DNA of 64,000 nt from Montifringilla adamsi (GCA_017590115.1 JAGGNK010008448.1:3784794-3848793), one strand, 5' to 3'. Numbered from the stretch's first letter, positions 38,265 through 52,800 are shown. Numbers and translations are program-made. The notes: generated from the letters alone by a model not told the origin.

Positions 38265-39010
38265 ATGAAATTAGGATTCAGTCAGGGAACTGGCAGACAG
38301 GATCTCTCAGGAGGGTACCCTGAAGGGCCAAGGGCCCAGGAGATCTTTAAGGACAATCTCTTTAGAGCAGAACAGAGGATCCTGACAGGCAGGAAGCCAA
38401 GGGTGTCTGGTAAAGGAGATGAGGAACTCCTGAGTGGGCTCCAGCACAACAGGAACATACAGGGAGCAAACATGGGGACAGGCTACCTAGAAGAAGCACA
38501 AAAATACTTACTGGGCATGCAGGGCCAGAACTAGGCATGCCAAATATCCACCAGGATCAAAACTGGTGAGGAATGTGGAGGGCATCAAGGAAGACTCATA
38601 CAGAGTCACTGGAACAAGAGGAAGGCTAAGGAAAATGAAGTTGCTTTGCCCTAGTGACAAAGGATACAGGAAAAACCTGAACTGCTCAGCACCTTCTGTG
38701 TGTCAGTCTTCACTGCCAAGGTTTTCTCTTGGACCTTCCAGCCCTAACTGGCTTGCAGCAGAGCTCCTACAGAAAATAAAGTCTGAGTTGTGATCACTTG
38801 AGCCAATGAAGAGAGCACAAGTCTGTGAAGCTGGTAGGGCACATCCAGGGTGCTCAGGGAGCTGGTTGCCATGGCCACAGAATGACTTTCTCTCATCTTT
38901 GGCAGCTTGTGGCAGTCATGGAGATCCCTGGTGATGGGATAAAGGAAGATGTCACTCACATTTGAGAAGAGTGAGAAGGGGAATTCTGGAAACTACAGGT
39001 CTGCTATCTG
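38265..39010 (+). mobile_element. CR1 LINE ORF2 fragment, decayed
   Basis: The plus strand follows the bird CR1 ORF2 consensus in order: AGGATTCAGTCAGGGAACTG, then GCAGACAGGAT, GATCTTTAAGGACAATCTC, AGAGCAGAACAGAGGATCCT, later GGAAGGCTAAGGAAAATG, GTCAGTCTTCACTGCCAAGG, GGTGCTCAGGGAGCTGG, and near the end GGAAACTACAGGTCTG. This is the region between the endonuclease and early reverse transcriptase domains. Internal deletions and stop codons break it. An 89-codon open frame at 38,265-38,534 is a remnant of the CR1 reading. Both ends are truncated and no 3' repeat is present, so it is an old inactive copy, possibly cut by later deletion. Confidence 0.85.
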
Positions 39011-40048
39011 CTGTTCATTGCTGCTGAGCAAAAAGTCAATTTAAAGTTTGATTAAACTATCTATCTTTGCTTTTTAGGAGTTAAAATTAAATCAGTGTTT
39101 CTTTCATAGACTACACGTGAGAAAACCCTGTCACCAATTGAATTCTGCCTTCAAAGTCTCAGTAGAAACATTTCAATATTCTGCCCATTAACACAGAATT
39201 AATTCTCATCTCCTGTATTCATGTACAACAGCCAAATATTTGTGCATTTGCACACTGGAACACATACTAATTGCACAAAACAGCCATCTTTCCCTGCAGA
39301 TACTGAAAAAAGTAATTGAGTAAAACAGAGTGCAGAATGAAGAAAGTTTGCGTCCTCAGAGTATACAGTTTACATACTATATATTTTTACCTTTTTCCCC
39401 AGCAAGTCTGTTTTCTGTTTTGCTTTATACTTGTCTGGTTTGTTGAAACAGCTGTATCTTCCCAAGACAGTGTAAGTGAAGATCACAAATAATATTTGTA
39501 CAGCAATTTTTAATCACTGTACAAATCTCCCTCCTAATTGTCTTTTTCTTTATATACATAGAGTACATTCTTGATTTTTAAAAGTGGCGATGACACTCTG
39601 AAAGCCCACCAGAGTGAAAATGTACATCTTCTATTATTAATTACATAAAGAGTCTTACTTGCAATGATTTTTCTTGAACTTGAAAGTATAAAAAGTTTTT
39701 CTTGCTTTATAACAAAAGTACTTGGTACCATCATTTTTTGCAAATCTAGGCATATCTTCCACTAACTGGAGCAGCTGAGATGGGTCAAAATTCTTAAGAA
39801 CCACCTAGGAGTCTGTCTTATCTTTAGTCGTGGTCACTACAGGTACTTTGGAAATTGTGCCACTTGAGAGTTATTATTCTTCCAATACATACTCCCAGCT
39901 GTCATGTACCTATGGTTTAGAGACTTCCTGAGTTTCAGGTTGCATCACTACGATTGTGCTTTATAGCTTTGGTGTGTTTTCTTTCATCACTGTATTATTT
40001 ACCTTATGAACCCATTAAAAAATTTACAACTATTAAGTGCAGTAATGA

Positions 40049-40092
40049 TGAGTTCCAAAGTTAAATTACATGAGTTCCAAAGTTAAATTACA
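40049..40092. repeat. perfect 22-bp tandem duplication
   Basis: The unit starting TGAGTTCCAAAG and ending AAATTACA occurs twice with no spacer (40,049-40,070 and 40,071-40,092). The copies are identical, so the duplication is probably recent. Confidence 0.95.
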
Positions 40093-41488
40093 TGTTATGA
40101 GAAACAGAGTCTCTTTTGTCCATTTTGGGTCTTCTGACAGATAATTTTATCATGTCTCCCTGAAGGTCAGTATTTATTACTACTCCTCTTGTCATTTTCA
40201 AGCATGTCCTACGGACACTGCAATCTGTTAGCTCCTCACACATAGTACTCCTGTATTCAGAACTTCCTCAAGCTCCTTTTTATATAAGCACCAATGCAAA
40301 AAGATTAATTTACCTCTTTTTCTCTCATACTTATTTATTTTTTGCCCACATGAGATCCCTGCATTCATTAATCCTTGCCATCCTTCCCACATCTCCAGCA
40401 GATGTGCTGCCTTGTCCCCATTCCCAGCTGGGTCACATAGTACTGTTATTACACTTTTTGTCTGTGGGTATGGAATTTCAGTCCACAGAGATGGTGCATA
40501 ACTGATGGACAAATTTTAAAGACATGCCACTTCTGTTACTTCATATAGTACGTACACATCCCTGACACAATCCATTGCTATTACGGTAACACTTCCATGC
40601 ATACAGTATTTCACACAGATGAGAGAGGTCTACTAATCAAAATAACATCTATTCTAAGGATGAAAACCCACTGCAAATCCATTTGCACACTTCCAGTTAA
40701 CATCAGTAAATTATGCAAAGAAGTAATTATTTTATGGCCTTTGATATAGAAAGAGACATAATTGCTTTCTTAGAGTAATTGAAAACTTCTCTCTACTACC
40801 AAATACAGGGTCCCACTTGGTAGTGTGGGACAGCAGTTTGCTTTTTGCAGCCTCTGATGTAGAAGGGAATATTTTATATGGGTTGAAAGGCACTGCACAA
40901 GTTAATGAAAAGGAAAATGGAAAAAAAAAAACCTGTGAAGTCCATCGAGAATTACTGCACAGATAGATCTGCTGTCTGCTTCAGAAAGGCCCTGAGCTGC
41001 AAGCCAGAGCCTCTTAGAGGGAAATCTCCTATATGCTTGCCTTGTCTGACATTGTGTTCTGGGCATCTGCTTTCCCTGGGCAGTGTGAACAGCTGTGGAA
41101 CCTTGGTCTGACCTAACGCAACTGCTCTCATGTCCATGGATTTAGTGACAACCTGAAAATAAGGCCAAGCATTTTCTAAAACATAGAGTTGTATAAAATG
41201 TGACTTGAAATCCTACTAGCAGGTATAATCTAAAGTGTGTTTTTGTGGGACTCTAAGTGGTGATTATAGTTACTTTGAGTTTGCAAATACATGTGATTTA
41301 CTTGCATAATATTGCATCTTTCCATCCCAGGCTTGCTTCCACAGACTTCCATTGTCCTCTAACTTTTTCCAGGAACATGATGCTTTCACAGTTGTAGAAA
41401 AAGAATTTACTGTTGGGCTCATGCCAGATGGAGCTTAGAAAGTCCCAAGTCTTAAACATCTGCTCTCTTAAAGTAAAATTGGATATAT

Positions 41489-41545
41489 TTTCAGCTTAAT
41501 GAGCTGAAAGATAGATTTGTGATAGATTTGCAGTATCTATCACAA
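41489..41545. repeat. pair of perfect hairpins
   Basis: Hairpin 1 has arms TTTCAGCT (41,489-41,496) and AGCTGAAA (41,502-41,509) with a TAATG loop. Hairpin 2 has arms TTGTGATAGAT (41,517-41,527) and ATCTATCACAA (41,535-41,545) with a TTGCAGT loop. They are seven bases apart. An ATAGATTTG unit is also repeated within. The structure could extrude or fold in RNA. No known element matches. Confidence 0.7.
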
Positions 41546-43639
41546 TACGAAAATCGAGAGTGTATCTGATGAACAGGTGCTGGAACTCAACCTTTTTGAT
41601 TCCAAATCCCCATCAGAAGAGGGGGAAAATATCTTAATAAGATGGAAAGATACCTAAGAGAGAGGATGAAGAAATTCAAACCTGTTACCTTACTCTAAAT
41701 TTGTAACTAAGAATATCAAAGGGTACATAAATATAAATTTAATCTCACAAATCTAATGAACATGATTATAGCTGTTCTGCAGATGGGTGGAAGGCTTGTG
41801 CTGTGAGTGAGATGTATGTTAAAAATCCCAGCTGTTGCTTCTGTATTTCACATGAGACTATAAAAGCTTGTAAAAAACTAAGTCTGTTTTAGCTTCAGCT
41901 TGTATGTGTATTTACTTTTCCTAACCAAAAGGTTATGTGACAGTTCAGTGCTCATTTTGTGGAAATCTGTGGCTGTAGCAGAAGGAAGAATTCAAAAAAT
42001 AATTTTCACAGAGGAAAGTAACTTATTAGAGTTTAATTAATTTAGGTCCCCAGCTTAGGGGTAAAGAAAAGGATTGGATTCAAGAAGGGATGTGTAATGT
42101 CTCTTAATGATATCTGATATGTCACTTGTGTATGCATCTATTTATTTGTGTAAACATCCATTCATTTGATTCAGAACTTCTTTAGACAAACATATGGCTC
42201 ATCATACGCACTTACAGTTTTGTGCTTGACTTAATGAATTCACACAGGTTTGATTCCCTCTTTGAGCAAATAACTTGTGATGTTTCTAAGGAATGGCACA
42301 TCTGCACTGGAGATCTGAAAATCACATAACAGGATACAATTTTGCACCAGGAGTGCAGCTGAGGGACTTGGTCCAAAACCTGACAAAAGTGTTAGCCATA
42401 GAAATACATCCTTATAAGCTTTCTTTTATGGCTTTTTTTTTCCAAATTCATTTGACATTTCTGTTACCTGATGGAGAAAGGTACAGTCTTTCCCAAATAC
42501 TTTAAGCAATTGCTGTGCAAACATAATATTCTTTGTAGCTGCTTGCCTGCAGCACACAAGTGCCAGCTACAAAATAAGTTTAATTTAGCTGACAAGAATC
42601 CACTCCAGACCACTATAACGTATTTAAACACAGCAGTTTTAAAACACACAGAGAACAAAACATACCTCTGTTTAGTACCCCATACACATATTTTGATTTT
42701 TTTTTTATACATACGAAGAGATTTCTCAGTTGCGCTGGAAAATGTTACTTTAAATAAACACAAAAAAAATCCCAACAGTGCTGCCCCAGTAATACTTCAC
42801 TTGATATTTTAGACATGTATAAGAAGATTCAGGATTTCATGTATTGCTGTAAAAAAAATTACTGTTCTGTTTGTGTCGTGCTGCCTGGTTTGCGGCTGAT
42901 CCTCAGAAGATGTAACCACACATTGTTCCCCAGCATCCATGGATGTCAGGGCAGTAGGTGCTACTCAACAACAGAATGACAAAGTGTCTGCACCTTACAG
43001 TCTCCAGAAAGTTACATCTGCTTTCTGCTAAATTGATGTTACACAATGTGTTAAAAAGGAGACAACTATAGATTCATTTAATAAATTATCTCTTCATAGG
43101 ACTCTGAAGAGTTCTATCCTTTGTTATAAAATGTATAAACCTGGTGACAGGCAGAAACTGATGCGAAGCTCAATAAAAACTCAGTGTAAGAAGCAAAGAA
43201 AATTGTGCTGATTCTCAGATTATTTACATTCTGAATTTTCTGAATTTTATTCACAATAAACATATAAACTGAATTTTAAATAATACATACCTTAGCAATT
43301 AAGAGGCCTAACTTGAGCTACGGACGACATTATTTGCTGGTCTAAGCAAATGAGACATTTTCCCTGAACATCTATACCATAGGCCCATTCCCATTATGCC
43401 CAGGAGCCAGGGCATCTATTTGAGTTTAGTTTGAGGAACCTGATGGAAAATTTGCCTTTTTTCTTGTGAAGAAAAATAACCAAGGATCCCGACAGGTGTG
43501 TGTAACCTGTATGGTCCCAGGGCACTTTCTTCCTCTGCATGTTGCTTTGTCTCTGCTGTAGTGCTGCTCCCACTGTGAGCTTTGCTCTCTGCTTGCACTC
43601 CCTTGCTTCCCGGGCAAGGAAAGGAGTCCAGTGCAGAGC

Positions 43640-43870
43640 ACCAGCCAGTCCAGCCTGAATGTCTCCAAGGATGGAGCACCCACCACCTCTCTGGGCAACC
43701 TGCGCCAGTGTTTCACCACCCTTATCATAAAAAAAATAATTTCTTCCTTTTATCTAGTCTGGATCTACCCTCTTTTAGATTAAAACCATTATCTGCTGTC
43801 CTATTTCAACAGGCCCTACTAAGAATTCTGTCCCTGTCTTTCTTATAAACCTCCTTTAGTTATTGGAAGG
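43640..43870 (-). mobile_element. CR1 LINE 3' region fragment, antisense
   Basis: The plus strand is the antisense form of the CR1 3' region: CCAGTCCAGCCTGAATGTCT, GGATGGAGCACCCACCACCT, CTCTGGGCAACCTGCGCCAG, TTTCACCACCCTTATCA, AATTTCTTCC, TCTGGATCTACCCTCTTTTA, AAACCATTATCTGCTGTCCT, and finally CCTCCTTTAGTTATTGGAAG. Order and spacing agree with the family. The sense strand is minus. The copy is truncated on both sides, including loss of the terminal octamer repeats, and is non-coding. Confidence 0.92.
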
Positions 43871-46800
43871 AAATATCTCGATATTGTCTAGGAAGAAAGA
43901 TTTAAGGCAAAGCTTTACTCCTCTGTCTTATTGCAACTCAGTACATTGAAGCTCAGATTTTAGTCTTCTCCAAGGAAGAAAGACCAGAAAAGGAGCTGCT
44001 CTGGGCTGCAGGATAATTGCTCCCAGGAAGGAAAAACAGAGCAAAGACAGGTTGGAACATTTCTTTTGCGTCTGCTTCTGTAGCACAAATAAACATAAAC
44101 AGAAAAAATAACAACAAGAGGAAGTAAAACCAAAATGAAAAACTCTTACAAACTTTGCTTCCCCTGGGGAGGCACTGAGTGTACAGACAACATAAGAGAG
44201 AAGTGGGCATGCTGGATTTTTCACACCCCCCTCATTGTGGCTCAGAAAGGATCTCCTTAAGTTATGATCCCAAGCATGGTATAGGAAACCATACAGAAAA
44301 TAACAGAGGATAAACAGCTTCCTGCCTGTATAACTGCATTTCACTGCCAATTTTGTACTAGATAGTTATACACAGATGCTGCAAGAATTTGGCCCCCAAA
44401 CCAGTTTTTTGTAACAACTGAAGAATTAGATCAACTTCTGTAGTGTGCCATAAAATGAACAATGACAGTTGTAATACTGTATCTTAAAGATTCTTCCATG
44501 TGTTCATTATTTTTTGAGCGATGAATGTAAATATTAAAACGTTGTGATATTTTTAAACTTGGCTTTAGAATACTGGAATGGCTCTGTGGGAAAATAATTT
44601 GTCCCTGGCTGTGTAACAATCACTTTCCACCAGTCAAAGCTCTGGCTACAATCTGTTTCTAATTAATCAGGAAGACAAGACAGGGTGAGTCTTGTACTGA
44701 GACAATATCATACATAGTGGACTGACTGTAAAGCATGCCAGATGAGGATGTGTTTAGTGCACTAAAAGGAACAATCTAATTATCAGTTTAGTGCTCCAGT
44801 CTTAAATTCTTCTGAAATAACAAGGCACATTAAAACATTGCAAATTATCTGGATACAGTGAAACCATGTAATATAAAACAGTGATACCTAGGCCAAACCT
44901 AAATATTTAGAATTTTAGCATGAAATTTCTAATTCTTCCAGAAGTCCTGCAGAGTAGAGGAAATTAAAAAATGTTGACATTCTAACACCTTTTTCAAAGC
45001 TAGATGTTTGACAATTCACCTTCAATAATTCTTAGAGCTGACAAGAGGGAAAATGATTTTTACAGTGTCGGGAGTAAAATATGTAAGGCTCCAAAATATA
45101 ATGAAAATAAAGATTTTTTTTTTTTTTAAAAACAGCTTGTGAAAGCCACCTCTATTTTTTAGCCAGCAGTAGTTCTTAGTTGCTGAATAGAGCTCTCTCT
45201 TGCAAGCCTTCCTGACACAGATGGTTCATCTAAAGTAAGGGGAAGCATTCATCTACCAGCTATGTGCAGGGGCAGATCATAAGAGAGAAAAATGGTTTAC
45301 TTTAGAAAATGGGAGTAATGGAAAGTCTGTCCATGTTCACTTTCATTTTGGTCTTGTTCCTTTTATTTCTGATGTAAGGAGCATTATAGTGAGTGCTGTG
45401 TGTCATTGCTCTTTGGGATGCTGGAAATAGAATAGAAATTGTTCCAGCAACAGAGCTTAGAAATTATAGTGAGTGTGTTTGTGAAAGAGGAGTTATGTCT
45501 GTTTATTATTCTGTCTTCTTTTGAAGAAGAACAGAGCTGTCCTATAATCTCTTAACGTTAAACTATTTTCAAGCTCTTTCCAGAAAAGTATTTCTGATTT
45601 TATTGTAAATATGAAGTCCAGGGTACTGTTTCTCTACTTAAAACAAAATAACAGTCTGTTATTTCTAGATGGAGAAAGTAGTGAAATAACCTGTAGGCTT
45701 GTTTAATTTCTGTCTGTGCTGTAACTCAGCGGTGTCAGACAAAGCGATATTCCGAGAGCACGGGTTTAGCGGAGTGCTCGATGTTACATTGCAGATTAAC
45801 ATTGCAGATGACAGGAAGACTTACAGGTTGCTCTGTGTACCAGCAACAGTCAGAGACTTCAGCTGACTTTTACATATTAAGTAGTTCTTGTGAGTGGGTG
45901 GGCTTTGTGGGCAGAAACTCTCCCAGGGCTGAGATCTCACTTGATAATCTGACTCCGGACATAAAAATGTTAGCCATTGGAAACTTAATCCAGCAAGGGA
46001 CTTTTAATTTTCTTTCTAGTCTTCCATCTGTGCAGCACATACCCTTTTCCTCCCATCCCTCATGGTCTCATTTCTTATCAGCATAATTCACAAAACAGAT
46101 TTGTTGCGTATTTGTTTTGCAAGATTCCCATAATTGACGTGCGCACATGAACAATAAATATCTTAATTAGGCCACTGTGATCTGTTTAAAGTTTTGGTCT
46201 GCATTAACTTACCATTTTTCTGCACTCTGACCAGAATTAGTCTCTATTTTCTTTTGGGAAAGGCATTTTTGTGGAAATGCACTGACATTTTTTGTGGAAG
46301 TCCTCATCACTATCCACTTTATACTGTGGGATTTTATTACTTGCCCCTCAACCTCTAGTGCAAGGTACCTCGTCTGCATTGGACCTATAAAAGTGTGAAG
46401 AACAGTAATAGTAATTGAGGGGGAAAGTACTTGTATCTGAACAAGGCAAGTAAAACCAAAATAAAGTCTGCTGAGGCTAAACTAAATAACATGAGTCATT
46501 TCCCAGCAGGGACTCTGTGATGCATGCTGAGCATGGGGATGCTCAGATCAAGAAAGCTCATTGAAAATACCTGGGCTCAGAACTGTTGCAAGACAAACCT
46601 TTACTGAATATATCATGAGTTTAAAAAATAGCAAGACAAAGCAGCACCATCAAGCAATGCAAACCAAGGAAGCAGAATGAGTACTGGTAAGTGTCTTCAT
46701 CAGGCATTCTCAGCTAAGGCACTGGAGGTTCATGAAAATACTTTGGTCACTGGGGGCTGGATTTTTTGGTTTTCAGCTTCTAAACTCAATTAAAATAGAG

Positions 46801-49800
46801 TAAAAATTGGAGGAAGTGTGGCCCTATTGCTCTGATTCTGGCAGCTGACGGCACAGGCAGCAGGGACAGGAGGGAGCAGACAGGTGACACCAGGCAGCGT
46901 CAGACAGCCCTGTGCCATGGCAGGTGCAGGAGCTCTGGCTTTGGTCTGCAACATTCTGGGGCAGGGACAGAGCTGAATGTTTGCTACCTCTGAAAAGCTT
47001 GCCTGTTTCAAAAACTAATGGTATCAAGTGACCAGATCCCATTGCAAAACAAAATATTTATGCCACTTATGTTTTATACACAATTCCTACAAATATTTTG
47101 TATGGCTGTTGTAATTTAATACAAATATAATAAATATTTTCCTTGAAATTATGAGATGTTTTTTATCAGAACTACATGTTCTTCTGATGGATGTGCTATA
47201 AAATTAATTAATAATGACTGTAGACTTTGTATTGAAGATACATTTTTAAAAAAATCTAATGCAGGAAAATTTATGATTTTGTATTTGATAGAGGGATAGT
47301 GCAGTAAAACAGGTGCCTATCTGAATATTTAATAAGACCAATAACAAGGAAACAACAGCTCCACAGAATCCTGCCAAATAAAAATAACGTAGAACTCTAA
47401 TGCTGTACAAGAAGTTCACTGTGAAAAAAAATTTGCTGTGCTTTCTGGAGGAATTGAACTGAGCAGCTACAGCTTGAACTTTAGTTATGTGTACAACCAG
47501 TCCTGAAATAGCACCAACAGTGCACAAGGGGTGGGTGGTTTGTATTTATGGATTTATCACACATGGAACTTTGTCTTTTTTGTTAAGAGAGTAGAACTGA
47601 GGAAGAAAAACAACATATGAGGATAGACTGAACATGAAGAAATTTTGGGTTATTCTTATCTTTATCATGCATTTTCTGTGGGCCTCAAGGCACAGATAAA
47701 CTTCAGCAGCTCTGCTGTGACTGCCCAGTAACAAGTACAAGGTTATTTGAGATAGTGGAAGTATTTTAAGGAGAGAAACTCTGTGAGATCTTCTTTCCAC
47801 CCACATTAACTATACTCCTGTGTAAGCTAATTTGTGGGAAATTATAGTTACCAAGCACTGGGTAAATTTTTCCCAGATTTATGGATTTAAAGTCACATCT
47901 CAGCATTAAAACAAATTTATACAAGTCCTTGAAATTAACCTTATCTTTAAAATTTATCAGTGGTATACTTAAAACAAAGTGGTTCTGTAAATTCATTAGG
48001 CTGTACTGGTATGCGTACTCCTATGTATGATAATCTGTTGTTTAAGTAAATAGAAAAGAGATTTCATAGCTTATTTTACTCTGTCCTTTAAAATAGAGAT
48101 AAAAGTAATCATTTTAGTGATTCTGAATTCACTCACTGAGGTGCAAGTGTGATGTGCTATCATTGCCTTTCTTGAAAATGGGAAAAACTACAGAAAATTC
48201 TGGTGCCTTGTCAATAAAGTTTCTGACCAGACATGGTAGGGATTCAGTAATGCAAAAAGAAAAGAACATGTCTGCAACTACTCTATAATGAATTAATCAT
48301 GAACATTATAAGCTAAAATCTCACTTTTCAGTGTGAACCTATTGTATCTGCTCCTAAAGGCCACACACACTCTGCAAACTGGTGTTTGAGAACACTGCAA
48401 ATAGTATTTTTGGTCAGCAGCTGAAATAGTCCAGCTAAAGAAGAAGTGACATGATACCTTGAGTCCTTCTTACATGCACAGTGAATCACAACAGTGACTC
48501 ACTTGAAGTCTGAACTCTGAGCTAGAGTCCTCCAAGCCTTTGTAAGCAGTGATCGTGTGTTGCTCACAGAGCACCCACTGGAGACTCCTTTGCAGGAAAG
48601 TTGATCAGTAATGCCATGTGAAAACCCCCAGACCTATGGGGTAATGTCCCATTAAAGTAAATGGCATTACAAACATGATTAATACCCACACCACCTAAAG
48701 CCGTCAAGATACTGGTCATTTAGGAAAACCAGAAGTTAGTCAATTCTGCCGAACTTTCAAGTTCTTATTTTTGATTATGGCAAGATACTAAAATATTTTG
48801 AGAGTCTCTAAATTATTTCATGAGGATCATATATCTATGAAACATGCTATAATTAGATGTTCATGTCTAGTTGCAGAAGAGAGAATGTGTTAAACCTATG
48901 CATGTGCAGACTCTGGAAGGAGTGCCTTAACTCATATCCCTTCACCTTTTGATGCAAGGCTACCTGGCTTTTCCAATCCATCAGAAAACGTCACTGCATT
49001 GTTGCTCATCCTTTTCAAGTTCCAAAGGCTAAATCCAAGGAATTAATGTGAAACTTCGCCTTAATGATATTTCTGCCAGCCTGAGCAGGTCCAAGAAAGG
49101 GAAAGATTTCATATGTTCCAAGCTCAAACAGGCAGGAATATACACTTCTTCCAGATGCTCAGTTATAAAGCTTTTGCTTTATAGTCAATTATACGTGCAG
49201 AGTCACCCAAATGCTACTTTCTAGCGTCTATCAAAATGGAAAAAATTCCTCACAGGTTTGATTTCCTCAGTGAGTTAATTGGCATTTGGAGACTAACAGA
49301 CATTTAGCAGTGGAACAGAGTATTGGGATAAAAACCAGCTATTTATTTTGGCACAGAGGCAAAGAATGACAGAACCTGAGTACATAAGAATGGTGTGTAG
49401 TATTTCAATCACCACTAATAAAATTGGGTAAAAGACAGACAAGAGTTTCAGAACCAGTGGGATGTGTAGCACTCACTCTCAATGTCAACAGATTCATGTG
49501 CCATAATTAAAAAGTGATAAACCCATGTCTATGAAGCTTTCTGTTGAGAACATTTCACATTCAGTGATGCATTTGGGGAATAAATTCAGAGCAAGCCATG
49601 CATGGAAGTCTTCAGGCCATGCAGAATAATTTACAGTAGGGCTGTCCTCGTGTCAGTCTCTGCACATGGGCAAAAATGGTGCTAAGCCCATCTTCCTCAG
49701 TTGTGTTTAGATGCAATTAGTAAGTAATCCTCACATGCCTAGTCTTGTTTTACAAACCTAGTTACTATGAAAACAGGGTTTAGCTCAGGAAAATATTTTG

Positions 49801-52800
49801 CTACTCTCACTCCTGATTGCCATCATTTGTAACTCAATACACAAATTACAAGTAGTGGAAAAAATATCTCCCTCTGTACTGAAGGATGTTCAAATTTATG
49901 TTTTCAAATCACTCTTATCCATCTGGAAAACAATTAAAATCTGATCCGTCCATCAGACATATTTTGTAACATCTGTTTGTTGTAGACATTTCAGATCTTA
50001 AGAAGTTTTAGGCAAGAGTTTGCTCATACACATTAACACACACCTTTCCCATTGGTTAATTTGTCTGGAGGCTGGAGAGTCTGACAAAACTTCAATTGAA
50101 GTCAAACAAAAATTTTTCATTACCACCATTGGAAAATTAATCAGGTACTTGGTCTGCAAATAACATGGATCTAGACATAATCAGTCATATTTTTCTTCAA
50201 ATTGCTATTTACCCTGTCCTGTGACTAACTTTCAAATTACTTGAGAAACAATATTTGAAAAGGTTGTGATATAATAAGGCAGACTATTGACATTTTTCTG
50301 GAATGTTATTGAGCTCAGTGGTTTTCAATTAAGGGTATGATCTATACCAGCTCAGTAATACACTGAGCCACATACATTAGGAGATTATTTAAGTAGAATG
50401 CAGTGAACACCCCATAGAAAGGGTCCTCTTTACACCAAAATGGAGAAATATTTGCATGTGGGCAGAAAGTATATTTTAAACTCACATTACTGCTCATCTT
50501 CAAATAAAGCATCAAAGCACAGGAATCAGCCTTCAATCCTCCACTTAGACAAAATTCCCCAAAGTGCATCACACAGAGGTTTTTAAGTCTTTGGAAAGTC
50601 AGTGTTAAAAACATACACCTTAAACAGATCCTAAATGTGAAAAAGAAGGACATATGTACTGTTAAATACAGGACTTTTGGAAAGTTTCATAGACAAAATA
50701 ACTTACTGATGAAGAGATCCCCAAAACAATCCCATGAATAGCTGAAATCTCTGTGTCAGTGTAGAGCACGATTTTGCAAACCTTCATTCAGTCATTTATT
50801 CCCTATTCTCCAGCTGTGATAATTCTGAAAAGGATTGAATTCACATGGTACTGAATAGTTCTCTGTCCTATAGAAATGTCTGTGGGTTATCTGAAGCAAT
50901 ACAATTACAGTCATTGCAATGAGGAAATAACTTTGTGGTTCTTTATACACAAATGAACTTTAACTGTAAAACATGCATTGCATTTTTGGTTGTCATTGGA
51001 GAAAAGAAAATCAGCTTTTACAAATGCTTGTTATAAATTGAGACCCAGCTGCTGCCGGTTTTAGTTTCATTTTCTTTAATTTAAAAAATCTGAGATTAAT
51101 CCCCACAGACTTTATCAACAGGGGGTAAAAGGTGCATAATCAGTCATATATCCTTCGCTTTAGTTTGACTGTAGAAATCCATCCTGATTTTTTTTAACAT
51201 ATATGATAGTCTGAATTCAGGATTTCTGTATTTTTCTTGCTTACATTTCCTCAGAGGTCCAAAATTGCCTTGGTAAGCCCTCGTGCTGGCTATTCAAAAA
51301 GCAGGAGACATTCCAGCTGTTGTGTTGATACCCCACCTGCAGTAAAGTGGTAGTCACTCAGAAGCAGGTGATTAAGAATTGGTTGAAAAGTAGAATCCAG
51401 GAAATACATACATCAGTGGTGTAGTATTGTAGTGTCAAATCACTGCAAATCATTGGAGGCAAGTTGGCTTAGCAACAGCTTTCAGAGCCTGGCTCTTTAT
51501 GAATAGTAGAAATATTTAGCAGTAAACAATAAAAGCTATTCAAAATTTCCAGGAGATTATCATTAGCTGAATAGCAATTGCCAACAAATAAATGTCTACA
51601 TTGTACCTGTAATCTGGTCAGGTTTTCAGGGACAGCCAAAATAAGAATACAAGCCAAAACAAAAAAAAAGATAATATTCAAAAATATGCGCATCCATAGC
51701 AATTTACAGCTTGTTGCTCCCTCAGGTAGTGGAGCTAGGGGAGCAACTATTTACAGTTCCTTTGCTAGCTCTGAATGTGCTCATGAAGTTAAAGACAAAC
51801 CAAGACAGAAATATTGAATATAAATTCTTTGTTGTGACCTATAAAAAACAACCCATTGCTCTTTGATATTTTCAGTAGTGAAATGATTCAGATCACTCTT
51901 TGTAGATGGAGGCATCAAACAGAGAAAATGCTATGATGACTTCTTGCGAAAAGCAATCATCTCTTTCCACTGAAGTAGAAAAACTAGAGAACATTTTTTG
52001 GAACACTTTATTTAAATTTGCCTTAAAAACAAGGTAGTTCTTTATTGCAAAATACTTTGAATATAATTGTTTTATATAGTATATACGCATGTTTGTTAGC
52101 CGTACGCATCCAAAAAGCTGTGATTCAGAGCTCATAAGGATAAATTGTCTGCTTCTAATAAACACTGGTTTTTATTAAGAAATATTTCAAATCCAGACAT
52201 TTATCTTCACCGTATGACTTATCACGTGCCTTTGTGGCTGCCCTTGCTCTCACAATAAAGATCATCACAGAGACAAAGAAATCAGGACTAGAAGATATCC
52301 CAAAATCCAGCACTCCTCCCTTTTCTGTAATCCAGGAGAGTAGGATGCCCAAAGTCCTACACAAAATATGTTCTCTTAATTAAAGAGTAATATGTAAGTG
52401 CTGACAATAGTTTGGTTTATTAGAAAGAGCACTTATATGTGAAATGTTAGTAAGAGAGGAGTTTCCAGGTGTAAAGGACACCAACAGAGCTGGGACTGTC
52501 ACTAAAGTCTCAGAAAATCTCAAGCCAGTGCTCCGTGACACTACAGTGCTCCTTATGCTGGTTTGTCAGTGGGAAGTAAAATCTATAGAAAATCAAACCT
52601 TCAGACTCCTCTTTTGTTCAGCTTACAGCTCAACAAATGCAAAGGCAATCAGACAAGGAAATTGTGGTGTTCTGGGATGGGATTGTCTATCCCATTTCTT
52701 ATTGCAGTAGCCCCATTTTGGGTAGAAACTTCTCTTGGAAATAGGTGAAATAGATCAATACTTTTCAAAGTGTCATTTTATAGGGCTCTCATTACACTTC

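Larger units (their letters stand above)
39011..43639. other. intergenic, no gene seen
   Basis: AT-rich sequence with a 22-bp tandem duplication at 40,049-40,092 and two adjacent hairpins at 41,489-41,545. No exon or RNA gene recognised. Confidence 0.55.

Noticed and set aside
43416..43848. Open frames of 87-100 codons on both strands
   Set aside because: Largely the CR1 3' region fragment read in non-coding frames.
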